A stretch of DNA of 64,000 bases from Argyresthia goedartella (taxonomy: Eukaryota > Arthropoda > Insecta > Lepidoptera > Argyresthiidae), in assembly GCA_949825045.1 (NCBI GenBank), contig OX463829.1:16028715-16092714 (forward strand), in the 5' to 3' direction. Shown here piece by piece: positions 22,140 through 33,874 of this stretch. The notes below the pieces were generated by a model. It saw nothing but the letters and a program-made list of their open reading frames with translations, did no database searches and was not told the DNA's origin. A program made the position numbers and the translations under genes. The stretch's first letter is position 1, and the number at the start of each line of letters is the position of its first letter.

Positions 22140-24265
22140 ACGTAAATTCTAAGAACTGTCGGTCTGGTTTACAATTGTTTTGACAATCTCACGGTGACCT
22201 ATACAAGTAGGTACTATACAACCTATTACCTTCAACAGGTGAGGGTGAGCGGGTTAAATACTACCCGTTCACTAACAGCCAGTTGATAAAACATGGCTCT
22301 TATGTCTGAGTGCATTATGCCCATGACAGTTCACACGCCTTGAGGTTACGCCCATCGGCGTATAACGGGACTTATAAATTAAAAGAACGTTTGTGCCACT
22401 GGCTGTAAAATAGGCAGATCTGGCCGATGAGGATGATAGAGAATCAAGCTAATCATTACTTGAAAGTGATGATGAAACCCTCAACAAATATGAACGTGGT
22501 TGGGCTTGCCCTTTCACGTAATGAACTATCTACCCTTTCATGACACTTTTGCCTATCACGAAGGAGAGATGGGCTCGCCGCGCCTAATGTACCTGCTTCA
22601 ATATTTGTGTGCAATAAAGAATTGTCAACTTAAATATAAATGGAAAAAATATTTGTAAAATAGGCGTAGTTAAAATAAGTGGCAATTTAGACCTAAAGAC
22701 AACCTCATAATGGCACTTAATCTGAAAAGCTCATTGCAGATGACGTTGGTGTCTGACTGTCATAGTAGTCAAATATTACTAACTTCTTATAATATATGGC
22801 ATGCTAACTTCATTTGAGCGGAATTTCCTTTGCCAAGTGCATTTGAAAGATCACGTGACGAGTTTTTAAACCTAACCTTAGATGAATGAAACTCTTTGCC
22901 TCCAACTCGCTAGCGCCACCTAGCGGTAGCACAGGACGGCATAGGTGCCTTCGACGGTGAACAGAGCCTTACTCTATTGCCATTTGAAATAAAGAACTAC
23001 TCAGAGTTTCGATACCAAAAGGGCTTGAATTCGACTAGGTACCCAATATGCTAAATATTGGCCTGCTAATCAAAATAAATAGTTATTGATGAACTGTCAA
23101 AACTGTATTTTTGTTCGTGAGTTCTATTAAACAACGACTTGTAATGTCATATTCAAATTTTATAATTATATATTAATTTAGTTATTAAATTATGTTGTTT
23201 CTTCAAATAAATAACTGACTTCCAAATTAAAATAGATCAGAATATTAGAAAAATCCGATTTAACTCAAATAAATCCGATTTAAATCAAATAAATCCGATT
23301 TAAATCAATTAATCCATTGTTTTTGTTTAAAAAAAATATATACGTGATTTTAACCCTGTTGCAGTTACCGAATTTCCTATCCCTCTGCTTTTCTGGATGG
23401 ATCCTGCTCATGAGACTGCAATGCTGAACCAACTCATCTCTATTCATAACTAGAAGATCCTTTAAACCATGATTGACTTTGACATTTTAAGGGGTTGGAA
23501 TTTTTAACTTTATGCGATGGTAATAGAATTCAAAACCTATAACTGCATTTTGGGTACCCAGGGTACCCAAAGTCAATCAAAGGGTTAGAGAGCCTCTGCA
23601 CCATTAAGCATTTGCAAATAAACCAATTCATCATGCATATTAAAATGAGGTAATTAATCAACTGCCACTCCTTATAATTAATTGCAGACTGGTCCAGTTT
23701 TGGTTACAGCATGTGTAATTTGTTGTAAATTCCAAGCTCAGAATTTTTTCAAGGTAATACTAGTGCAGAAATGTCCGTGCTCAAAGTTGTGACATTGCAA
23801 TCTTGGAAGCTCAGAACAAAAAATATACAAAACAAACACAGCTTCACATCTCATGATCCTATAAAAAAGTTGTATTCTTTTAGAGAATCATCATCTTCAT
23901 CATAACCAGCCCATATCAACCCACTGCTGGGCATAGGCCTCTTCTCTATAGCATCCATTGATAGTTAGAATAAAATTGTTCACATATTAAAACTGTTGTC
24001 AGTGACAACTTAATGCAGTCTTGTAACTTAATGATATCCATAAATTATAATGATAACTATAAAATAAAGAATTTGACAATGTAGTCCATTAAGGTGGCAC
24101 GAAAAAATATGAAAGTAAAGAAAAGCGACCCCATTAATAACTTCCACATAAGGAAGAAAAAAGAATACAAACGCGCCGTAGCGCCAAACCACATAAAAAT
24201 TGTTTAAAAATAAACTAGGCTATTTTATTATTATTATTATTTATTACATCAGCAGCTTGAAGCTG
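22140..24265. other. No gene; short minisatellite and a retroposon tail
   Basis: Bases 23251-23310 are three 20-bp units of AAATCCGATTTAAATCAAAT with one or two changes. Bases 23905-23945 carry the CCACTGCTGGGCATAGGCC tail. The remainder is unassigned AT-rich sequence. Confidence 0.55.
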
Positions 24266-24269
24266 ATGT

Positions 24270-24380
24270 GTGTCGCAGTTGGTTGGTTAAATCAGACACT
24301 TAACTAATACCCTAGACCGTTAATTAAAGACCGACGTTTAACCAATTCACTAGCATTTTGTTTTAAATAAAGCGTCGTGG
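24270..24380 (+). repeat. Element-end repeat, copy 1 (pairs with 60655-60760)
   Basis: GTCGCAGTTGGTTGGTTAAA, TCAGACACTTAACTAA, CTAGACCGTTAATTAAA and CGACGTTTAACCAA occur in the same order, inverted, at 60655-60760 beside a THAP-coding fragment. I infer a terminal segment of a DNA transposon family. The superfamily is unproven. Confidence 0.6.
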
Positions 24381-25191
24381 ATGAACACTACTATAACATG
24401 CTAATAGCATTAAAGCGCTAGGGTTACGGTCCCGGGTTCCCGGGATCGGGAATTCCCGGGAAATAAGTCATTCCCGAACCCGGGAAAAATTTGACGATTC
24501 CCGGGAATTCCGCCATTGATTTTTATGTCAGTTTTAACTCTAAAAGCTTGCCAATCTTTATCGTTATGCACAAAGAACTCTGAAAAGATGTGTAGGTAAC
24601 AAGAAAGACAAGTATTCGTTGGCCAGTCAGGTACTATTTTGAACTTTATGAATGATATAACCTAAAGTAACTAGAGATTTGTACCTAGAAAATATATATA
24701 TTTGTAAGTTACAAATTCTGTATATTTTTAATTTATATGTATGTTTTTTAACACCTTGGGATATAAACGGTAAATTTAATCGGTGATCAGGTACCAACTT
24801 TTTTAACTCAGTAATTGATGGCGGTCACATGAAAACAAACTTATTTTTTTCTATGAATTTTTATTTTGAAATTAAGTTTATTCTAAATTCCTTGACCTTG
24901 ACAACCAACTAATTTGTATCTGTGAAGCTTACAACCTCTTTTATTTAAGGGCAATGACAATTTATGAGTGACGTGGAAGTCGTTCGCAGGTTGACCATGT
25001 ATATAAGCGGTTATTAGTTTTAATTATGTTTTAGCTTTTTATTAATTAAACAGTAAGGTGAATTGCGTGAGACCTCGCCTATTAAGTTTATTTTTTTTAG
25101 ATATTCATATTTTTTTATACTCCTGATTACCGATTAAATTTCACGCTTTTAATTTTTGATAAATAAGCATAAAATGTAACGACATAACTAA

Positions 25192-26579
25192 ATGTTAAGG
25201 TTTTATTTGTTAAAGGGTGAGATGGATACTCGAGCATCTTCAGAAGTGTGGAAGTATTTTAAGAAAAAAGGCCCAGAAAAGGCGCAATGTAATCGATGCC
25301 CAAAAGAGTTAAATTGCAAAGGCTCATCTACCAGTGGACTTGCAAGACACTTGACAACAGTACATGGCAAAAACATAAAATATCGATCCGATGAAGAATC
25401 TTCGCAGGCATCAACTTCGGCATCTTTACCGGCTACTGGTACTTCCACTTCACCACCAGCAGAAAAAAAAGGCCCCTATGAAACAGACGTCTTTGGACCA
25501 GCATATTAAAATGCCCAACACTTGGCGAAGTCGTCTCGAAGTTAGCAGCAAGTGACGGAATATCAATTCGAGCAATCACCAACAGTGATGTGATTCGAGG
25601 CTATGTTACCAAAGATGGTCTAAAAATGCCGAAATGCGAATCTGACGTTATGAAATTAATTATGGCGTTTGCTGAAGAAAAAAGAGAAGAAATCATCGCA
25701 ACCATGAAGAAGTACGTGGATAACAATGGACGATTCAGTATCACTCTTGATGAATGGACTAGCATCAGAAATAGGCGCTATTTCAATATAAACTTACATG
25801 GCAAAGACGGAAAAGTTTATAATTTGGGTCTGACATTCATACCGGGGAAATGCGGAGCACCAGAAACAAGAATAATTGTATACAGTCTTGGCTGATTTCA
25901 ATATCAACTTCGAGCATGATAATGCTCGAAGTTGATATTGAAATCAGCCAAGACTGTAGATAATGAATGACTGTAGATAATGAAGATATTGTAGCTGCGA
26001 CAAGCGATGGTCCGAACGTGATGAAAAAATTTGGCCGCGAGAGCCCAGCAGAGATGGTGTTATGCATGAACCATGCGATCCATTTAGCGGTGACAGATTA
26101 CTGAGAGAAGAGATTCCAAGCTATATACTTTGACGCTCTTTCTGCAAAACCCTAACATTCAAGCTAATGAATACATCACAGACAGTGCTGAAACCAAGGA
26201 ATCAATGATACGTTTTGCTGAAAAACTCTTTCGGCGATAGTTTCCAGAAAAATCTGCAGCTGATTCCAGTCCAGAGGAGATTTTACAGGCTCTTGCTGAA
26301 AGGAAAAGAGAAATGAGTTTTGCTGATCAGCTCCAAGAAGCCTCGCGAACTCGCTTTACAAGACTAAAGAAAGACTTGTATATATCATCTGGTAAAAGAA
26401 CACCAAACCGGGATCTACTGCACAACGCCCTTGGAACTATCATGGCCACGTCGACTGAAAGCGGGCGCACTTTTTCTGTATCGGGAAATTTTGCAACAAA
26501 GATAAGGAGCAGGTTGAGTGATAAATCACTTAGTGCATTAGTTTTCTTAAAACATTATTTTAAGGAACAGAAGAATTAA
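25192..26579 (+). pseudogene. hAT transposase pseudogene (BED finger, dimerisation domain)
   Basis: Likely start MDTRASSEVW at 25222. Residues that follow form a BED zinc finger (WKYFKKKG, CNRCPKELNCKGSSTSGLARH, H). A second frame (25590-25895) carries FSITLDEWTS, the region of the first catalytic D, then GLTFIP. VAATSDGPNVMKKFG follows at about 25990-26030 after a disruption. The last frame (26313-26579) ends with the hATC dimerisation motif (STESGRTFSVSGNF). Breaks include the stop at 25507, the palindrome at 25881-25958, stops near 26100 and loss of most of the RNase H-like core and helical insertion. Confidence 0.9.
25881..25958. repeat. Perfect 37-bp palindrome with 4-base loop
   Basis: Arm TACAGTCTTGGCTGATTTCA... 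(25881-25917) is followed by GATA and its exact reverse complement (25922-25958). A 17-base direct repeat GACTGTAGATAATGAA follows (25953-25985). It lies inside the hAT transposase frame and destroys it. Confidence 0.95.
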
Positions 26580-26814
26580 AGTGGGATATGATAGAGAATA
26601 TGATTAAAATTATTGAAATAATACAGATTCAAACAAATAAATAGCTTATATGATAAATTAACGTGTTTTATTACTTTTCTGGTAGGTATAAATAGCAAAA
26701 TCAAAATATTATTAAAAATTCCCGGGACCCGGGAAGTCCCGGGAAATCGGATATCTTGTTCCCGGGTCCCGGGAATGAAAAAAATCCGGGAATACCGAAA
26801 CCCTATAAAGCGCT

Positions 26815-28510
26815 TAACAGCCGATTCATGAATCTAGCTGTAACAAATCTCCGATAGCCAGTAAGTATAATGGCCTCCCTCCTCAGACAGAGCAACTGCA
26901 GTTGCAAACTGGAATCAAAATTCATGTACAGAATTTTTATGGTCACACAAAATGTCTACTGTCTAAATTTCCTTTTCATGACGGCTCGAAACCCTTTCAA
27001 ATAAATCTTCGCGCTAAATCTTACGCGCTAACTTGCTCATCGAAAGTAATGCCTCTGCTCTGGTGTGAGGTGCCCCCACAAGGTCGTTATCGATGTAAAC
27101 AAAGATAAAAGCACAGTAGTTGCGGTGCTGTGCGCTATTGTTATATTTCACTTCACTTGTTTATCCTAATGTTGTTGTTATCGGCTACAATCACGCCTAC
27201 CCCTACACATACAAAAATAGGACTTCATATGTCCTGCAGGTCGGTGGGCGGCTCATATCGCTGATACACTTACAAGAATATTTTACCATTGAGAGGAAAG
27301 CTTCTGCTATGAATAACTAGGAAATAGTGTGAAAGGCAATGGGTTCAGTTGACTGTACCTTTAAAGTAAATATGTATAACTTATTTTGCTTAGCTGAGTT
27401 GGGAATACTTTTTAAATAAAATAGAAAGGTTGTCTGAGTTGGGAATTATTTAGAACAGATTGGCTAAGCTGGGAAAAACCCCAAATTTATTTGCTATGTC
27501 AAGGGTATTGTACGGTACTTAATTAGTTTTAGTACATGAATTGAACTCCTTATACAGATAGTCAATAGCATGCAAATATTATGTTCTACTCTTATTAATT
27601 AATCATTCTTAAAATTTAAAAACTCTTGAAGTGAATAAAAACTATTGTCTATGAGCCACTTTCAGGGGTTTTCCCTATAAGAGTACTCTCGAACCAAGTG
27701 CGCTTGTGAAAACCAAATTCCGAGTGGGCTCTTTTACAATCTAGCTCGGTCTGAGTGTACTTTTATAGTGACTATTAGATGTAAAGAGATTAAAAGGAAG
27801 GTTTTTAATATCTTGAGGTTTTTAATATCTATTGTATACCTTTACACACATTGTGTTACAGAGCTGTTCTGGGAAAGTGTTTTAAAACAAGCCTATCAGG
27901 ATTTCTGGTATTTCTGGGATAAAGATCACTTGCCTTGGCAAATAGATTTGTGTTACTAATTATAGCCACTTCTATGATATATAGACAAGGAAATGGTAGT
28001 ATTTTTAACTCAGGAAACAATGGACTTGAATAGAGGACCGATGACCAGCCTGTGTTCAGTGGGAATCTAACCTCAACATACAGCCATGAAATCTATTGTT
28101 AGACATAGAGCAGTCAAAAGTTAATGCTTGTGTGGATCCATCAGCTAGAGATACGTAGGCTAGGGCTTATACATAAAATAAAAGTGTTTTTCACTTCATT
28201 GTCAGAAAGCCAACTAAATGAACAACTGCTCAAAGAGTTAGTGCAAGCCATACTGGCTCTGTCATATGAAAAATGAGACAGTAACAGCATGACTTTTGAG
28301 TCACTATCAAACTTTTATTTGTATGTTGCGCATCTGGGCCTATGTCTCATAATCAGTTTCCTACTAGAAAGTAACCAATCCAATCAGACATAAAAATCCT
28401 AATTAGTAGAAACAAAATGAATATCAATGCCAATCAATACCCACAAGTAAATTTAGTATGTTATTCCTTGGTAAAACAAATAATGATTTGCAATATGGTA
28501 ATGTCACTCA
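26815..28510. other. No recognisable gene
   Basis: Short frames such as 26902-27108 and 27768-27959 show no motif or conservation that I can judge. A GAGTTGGGAAT phrase recurs near 27397, 27437 and 27465. Confidence 0.4.
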
Positions 28511-28511
28511 C

Positions 28512-28648
28512 CAAAGTATCTTGCTAAAGTCATATAAAATGGTGGCGCCCCTATGGACGGAAGTTGACCACCGGGATGAATTGTTGAATAGTATTCCTTT
28601 GCTGGGGGCTCCGGGATGGACCACCACTGAAATCGCCGGTGCACCGAC
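28512..28648 (-). CDS. Possible host gene exon, unidentified
   Basis: On the minus strand a pyrimidine-rich acceptor (TTTTTTCTCTACCAG) at 28661-28649 precedes an open 137-bp segment that ends at TTTG followed by GTGAGT (28511). In one frame it reads VGAPAISVVVHPGAP then SKGILFNNSSRWSTSV, with balanced codon usage. A possible upstream exon ends at CGAAAG followed by GTACGT near 28860. Alternatively the coding start is the ATG of MTLARYF near the exon end and the upstream exon is 5' UTR. I do not recognise the protein. No further exons were found. Confidence 0.3.
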
Positions 28649-28649
28649 C

Positions 28650-29384
28650 TGGTAGAGAAAAAACTATTTATATACATTCATTTTTACTCAGGGGAGCCAA
28701 GGAAAATCAAACTAATATAAATCATTTGCTCTTGCCGGACCCGTTGGCGAAAACGTGGAACTGATCTACATCTAGTATCAGGACACAAAACCTATCAGAA
28801 TTGGATACGTATGCAGCAAGTAAATCTATGATACCGAAACGTCTACGTACCTTTCGACTGACTACAAAATCACACGCGGAACTGCTAGCAAAGCAGAAAC
28901 AACACAGTTTCACAACTTTTAGAATCGATCACCGAGGAACATAAAATAATCTATTATCTTCATCAAACACGAGTTAACACGAGCACGTTGCCTCGCTAAA
29001 AATGACGACAGAAAATAAATGAAAATGGACACTTTCTTGTTTCTGGAACCAAAGTGAAACTATATTCACACCGGATGTAAATATAATTCAGCAAAGCAAT
29101 CTTAACATTTTACAATTATCTAAGTTAGCACATTCATACAGATAATTTTTGTATATAAGTGGATATTTCATGACTAGATTTTATAGTTAGAGCAGTTATT
29201 TAACTGTAAACGCGAGAACTACAATGAATTTTACAAAATGAAATTTTGAATCTTGACAACCGGAAATATGATTTAAGAAATGTCATTTCGTGATAGTCTA
29301 TGGCCAGTATTAATTTTTATACTATAAGTGATTTTTTTAATGCCAGTATTGCCAGGATTTGGCAGAAGCCCCCATCTTCTGAGA
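28650..29384. other. Possible 5' region of the unassigned exon; otherwise nothing
   Basis: A minus-strand frame at 28913-28859 ends at a plausible splice donor (CGAAAG/GTACGT). The rest is AT-rich and unassigned. Confidence 0.3.
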
Positions 29385-29515
29385 TATGGTATACTTTCTA
29401 AGCAGGTTTTTGTTTTTAATTCTAATAGATGGCGCTGAAGACATCCATCCTTTTATTACTTTGGCTCATGATGAATATATAATATAATAAACGTAGCCCA
29501 TTTAGGTCGGAACAG
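29385..29515 (-). repeat. Dispersed repeat J, copy 1
   Basis: On the minus strand AATGGGCTACGTTTATTATA, TGTCTTCAGCGCCATCT and CTTAGAAAGTATACC match the plus-strand sequence at 44966-45100. This type of sequence is common in moth genomes. Confidence 0.6.
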
Positions 29516-29641
29516 TTATCTGCAAACAAAACCGTAGGATGTGTAACACTTTCTGGTAGGTCATTTATATAGCCTAAGAACAGGAGAGGTCCCAATATAC
29601 TTCAGTGTGGTACCTACTCCGTATTCTACAGCCCTAGTGTC
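29490..29641 (-). pseudogene. Non-LTR family C, RT palm fragment (3' part)
   Basis: Minus-strand translation gives degraded VPQGS-to-YINDLP sequence, then LPESVTHPTVLFADNCSD. This is the RT palm motif B/C area with the catalytic FADD altered to FADN. It continues the C-family RT that stops at about 31297. Family A copy A3 sits between the two pieces, so A3 was inserted into C. Confidence 0.7.
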
Positions 29642-31296
29642 AAAGTCAAAGTCAAAAGTACTTTATTACTGTAGATATTTACATATACTTAGCAAACGTC
29701 ATTTTTTGCCTCTTCTCTACATTGGACCACTGTGGGAGAAGAAGGGCGTAGAAACTCCCACAGATTGTTTTTTAAATCTCTTTTAAAAATAGGTTGTGCT
29801 TAACTAATACAAATATGAAAAATTTAATTGTTATGATTAATAAACAGGAATAAATAATTACAAAATTATTAACAGCAAGGTCTGTGTTGAGCCAGATTAA
29901 CCCCTGTCATACAGTCCTGTCAATTAAGTAATCTTGATCATTGTAATATCCCTTTTTCGACAAAGTCGCTTTAACATGCTTTTTAAATTGCTCAAATGGC
30001 AATTTCAAAATCTCCAGAGGTATCTTATTGTGGTAGAGAATGCACTGACCCTTGAAAGAATTGCTAACCTTCGCGAGTCTAAATCGGGGCACACATAGTC
30101 TGTGATTATTTCTTAGGTTAACATTACAGCTATCGCTAAGTTTGGAAAATGTTGTAAGGTTCTTGCGTACATACATTATATTTTCTAAAATAAATTGACT
30201 AGCTACTGTTAGTATTTCAATTTCTTTAAAAAGCTCTCTTAAGAAGTCTGTTCGTTTTAAATTATAAATTGCTCGAATAGTTCTTTTCTGTAAAATAAAA
30301 TTAGTTTGAATATCCGCTGCTTTCCCCCACAACAAGATACCATAGGACATCACACTATGAAAGTAAATCCGTGCTTTTTCTGATGTTCCTAACAGCGTAA
30401 GCCGCAGAACCTAATTTACCAGCCAATTTATCTATGTGGGGTCCCCACTGCCATTTGCTATCAATGGTTAATCCAAGAAACTTCGTATCATTTACTAATT
30501 CTAACGTGCTGTTGTCTAAAACTAAACTGGTCTCAACTTGCCTGACATTTGGAAGTGAGAATTTGATACACTTGGTTTTACCAGCGTTTAACAATTAATT
30601 ATTAACTGTGAACCAATTCAAGGTTCACAGTTAATAACATTAACATCATCAAAATTTCCTTTTTGTCTTTCAATTTTGAAGACCATTGAAGTATCATCAG
30701 CAAACAACACTATGTCAGTTAATTTCTCTACCATGAAAGGCAGATCGTTAATATATACCAGGAATAAGAAAGGGCCTAATAAATAATAACCTTGTTGAAC
30801 GCCAATTTTTACACCCGATCCATCAGATTTAACGCCGTTGACTTCTGCCTTTTGAATTAAATTGCTTAGGTATGATCTTAGTAGATCCAACGCTTTATTT
30901 CTAACTCCGTAATGATTTAATTAAATTAATAGCGTATTATGATCAACACTATCAAACGCCTTCGACAGGTCGCAAAAAATTCCGATAGCATCCTGTGCGG
31001 CCTCCCATGCAGAATAAATATGAGATATAAGGGTAATACCTGCATCCGTAGTCGATTTACCCCTAGTGAAACCATATTGTTTAGCGTGGAGTTGTTTTGT
31101 ACGGTTGAAGTGTGAGAGCATTTGATTTCGTATAATCTTTTCAAATATTTTACTTAGTGTTGGAAGAACAGATTTTGGTCTGAAATTGAAGGATCGCCCT
31201 TATCTCCCGACTTGAACAGAGGTATCAGTTTACTGTGTTTCATAAAGTCTGGGAAAGCCCCATCGTCAACACATTTATTGAATATATAAGCTACGG
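29642..31296 (-). mobile_element. Non-LTR family A, 5'-truncated copy A3
   Basis: From about 31296 downwards the minus strand encodes FPDFMKHSKLIPLFKSGDKG, FCDLSKAFDSVDHNTLLI (motif A, 30984-30921), GPFLFLVYINDLPFMVE, FADDTSMVFKI (catalytic FADD, about 30710) and KFLGLTIDSKWQWGPHIDKL. YGILLWGKAADIQTNFILQK and a long C-terminus (30353-29907) follow. Frames shift at about 30920, 30605 and 30354, so it is inactive. VPQG is replaced by VQQGYY. The 3' UTR ends with AATAAAGTAC and TTTGAC repeats at 29640-29660. Confidence 0.9.
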
Positions 31297-32890
31297 GTGG
31301 TTTTGTTCTGTTGCCGTTTTATCTATACTATTGATAATGCAAAACTATTTTCCATTTGCTAAGTATGTATTTAATAGATTTTGTGTTGGACCCCTAATAC
31401 CAAAACTATCGAGTTTTTCCAGCAATAATTTGTGGTCTACGAAATTGAAAACCTTAGTCATATCCTTGACGATCACTGAGACATGTTGTCTATTATTGAT
31501 ACTGTCATACACATGTTTTTAGAGATCATATATCGCTAATATTGTGGACTTATTTTTTCTAAAGGCATTCTGTTTGTATACAAATATGTTGTGTGCTTCT
31601 AGAAAGGAATTTAGTCTATTATGTATTGCCCGTTCAAAGATTTTAGATATTATAGGTGTAAGAGCTAATGGTCAGTATTTAGTGTAGTCTTTTTTATCTC
31701 CAGCTTTGTGAATAGGTTTTATAACAGAAGTTTTAAGTCGATCTGGATAAGTGCATATTGATTTTTGGTTATATTTGGTTGATCTGAAATTAGTTATCTT
31801 GCTACTTTAACATTCAACTTGGCCAAGAAATCATTAAATGTCTTAGCTTTGTCTCTTGGGTTATATATTATGTCGTTATTATGATTAATTTAGTTTATGT
31901 TATTTTTGTTATTTCGTTGCAAATTCTGAATGATTCCCAAGTAGTTTTAGATTTATTTTTGCAGTTTTTAGGTAGTGCCAATTTTGAGATTTTTGAGTTA
32001 GAGTGAGGATTTTTTGGTACCGTTTTGTAAATGTTTTAAACTCCTTTTTATTTGTTTCCATATGTGTTTGACGATACTTCCAGAGTAGTTCGCATTTCTT
32101 CTTAGAGCATATACCTTTTGTAAGCCAAGGTGGTTTAGATCCAACTGATAGTCTAATTCTGCATATCGGGAAGCATAGTTCGAAGAACAAGGTGATTGTA
32201 ACCTTATTAGCCTTTCGAAAGCATCTCCAGAGTCGGTGCATTCATAGACTTCACTAAACGAAAGGTTACTCAACGCATTTGTGGATTTAACTATATTTTA
32301 TTTGCAGAAGTCTCTTTTTTTCGCGAATTTAGGTTTAGGGGATTTTATAATAGAGGTTTTGTGAGAATCCTAATTCAATACCGTTTGTTTGACCATCAAT
32401 AAAGTTTTTCGCGAAGTTATAGATGCAGGTCTATGTTTTGGGAGTAGTCTCGTTTAATCTTAGTGAGAAATTATAATTGTACAAACTTAGTATTTGGTGT
32501 GTTTTTGGTAAGTCTATTTATGTTGTAGTCGCCTGCTATGATAATTTTTATTCTTTTATTTTTGTAAATATGAAGGACTTTTCTAAGATTTGAAAGAATA
32601 TGTTGTATTGATTTCACGGTATTCTTTATACGCATATTATGACAACGTTTACGTCTAATATCCTAACAGCACAGCATTCAATATTATAGTTTACTGCGAG
32701 GGTATTAATGATACTAAGCTAAATTCTAGTTAATTTTTTATTAGAATTGCTGTGCCGCTGCGGTTCACTTCTTTTTTGCTTTTTTCTAGTGAATGTTACT
32801 TGATAATTAGGTAAGTTATGATTGTTTTGTTCAATCGCTCTCATGAAGTGTTTAGTTAAACAAAAGACATCTATGCTTGATTTTTATTTC
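31297..32890 (-). pseudogene. Non-LTR family C, endonuclease-RT remnant
   Basis: Minus-strand reading shows a degraded apurinic-type endonuclease (IIAGDYNIN, about 32560-32520), then a linker with GSKPPWLTKGICSKKKCELLWKYR (32165-32095). RT fingers/palm follow: ALTPIISKIFERAIHNRLNSFL (about 31665), NAFRKNKST, and MTKVFNFVDHKLLLEKLDSFG (motif A with the catalytic D changed to N, about 31450). Many stops and shifts. It is cut at 31297 by A3 and resumes at 29641. Confidence 0.7.
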
Positions 32891-32944
32891 TTAGTTCGTT
32901 AAGGGCTAATTTATCATTGTGATTAATGACCTTCCAAAGGTCGC

Positions 32945-33580
32945 TGTCTATCTCTTGTTTGCGAATGACCTCAAGTTATTCCTGGAAGTAAGGGACATCT
33001 CTGATTGCGAAAAACTGCAGAAAAACTGGGTATAGATCGTGTGGTGGAGTGGAGCTAACTCAACTATCTATACTTCAATGTTGGAAAGTGTGTGCTGATG
33101 TCTTACACCCGCGTACGCAAGCTTATGCACCACCAGTACTTGGTAGATGGCGCGAAAATGATGCGGGTATGAGAAGTCAAAGATCTGGGAATGCGCATGA
33201 CCACCGATCTAACGTTTCTGTTTGCGATCTAATTTGTTCTGAGACAATCTAGAGAGCTTAGGAGCATTGTTGCTGTAAATGCCCTATACAATGGTTAGAA
33301 GCAAACTAGAAAGTAGTGCGATTATCTGGCACCCACATAAAGCAAAATATATCGTCATGGTGGTAAAATGCAAAACCGGTTTGTAAGGTATTTATATCTG
33401 AAGCGTTACGGGTCTATCCTTGCTTCCCGCTTATGCATCTAACCCTGTTCGTGTTGGGCATGGTTTGTTACAATGAGCTGTGGGTGAGGAGAGGGTTGGC
33501 ACTTTGTACCTATGTATTCAAGGTTATCCGAGGAATACTCGAAAAGAGCTCTTTGGTCTAATGGGTTTCACGCTTGCTTC
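32945..33580 (+). pseudogene. jockey-like RT C-terminal remnant
   Basis: Plus-strand translation with frameshifts: YLLFANDLKLFLEVRDISDC (about 32950-33010; FADD altered to FAND), then VKDLGMRMTTDLTF-like sequence (about 33175-33215). LESSAIIWHPHKAKYIVMV (33309-33365) and CYNELWVRRGLA...TYVFKVIRGIL (33470-33540) follow. The order is that of the post-palm part of jockey-group elements. Upstream domains are missing. It lies opposite in orientation to family C. Confidence 0.7.
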
Positions 33581-33679
33581 TAAAACAGAAGATTCCTGAC
33601 CATGTACCAATGAGATAATTAATGTATCTAAGTATATTATACGGACATTCTAACGGTGATGGAAACCTTCATTACTCCA

Positions 33680-33805
33680 TAACTGCGGTGATGGGCTAGC
33701 CCCCTGTTACGTAAAATGGAGTTTCGAATAAGTGGTTCAAAGTGGGCACAATTGTGCCTCTGCCACCCTTATGGGAAAAGGCGTGACTCTATGATGTGTT
33801 ACTCA
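33680..33805 (+). repeat. Dispersed repeat H, copy 2
   Basis: Same block order as 19285-19420: GTGATGGGCTAGCCCCCTGT, GGGCACAATTGTGCC, TTATGGGAAAAGGCGTGAC. Confidence 0.7.
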
Positions 33806-33874
33806 ACAATCCTCTGGTTTTGGCACGGCTGGGACTGTATGTGCCAAAAATTGCCTCAGATTCAGATTCAGGTT

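Larger units (their letters stand above)
24419..26805 (+). mobile_element. hAT transposon with 8-bp target duplication
   Basis: Ends are TAGGGTTACGG at 24419 and CCGAAACCCTA at 26805 (imperfect inverted repeats). Identical 8-bp TAAAGCGC duplications flank them at 24411-24418 and 26806-26813, which is diagnostic of hAT insertion. Subterminal regions are full of CCCGGG motifs at both ends (24429-24505 and 26717-26790). The 2387-bp element contains the remains of a BED-finger transposase gene and looks complete from end to end but inactive. Confidence 0.95.
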
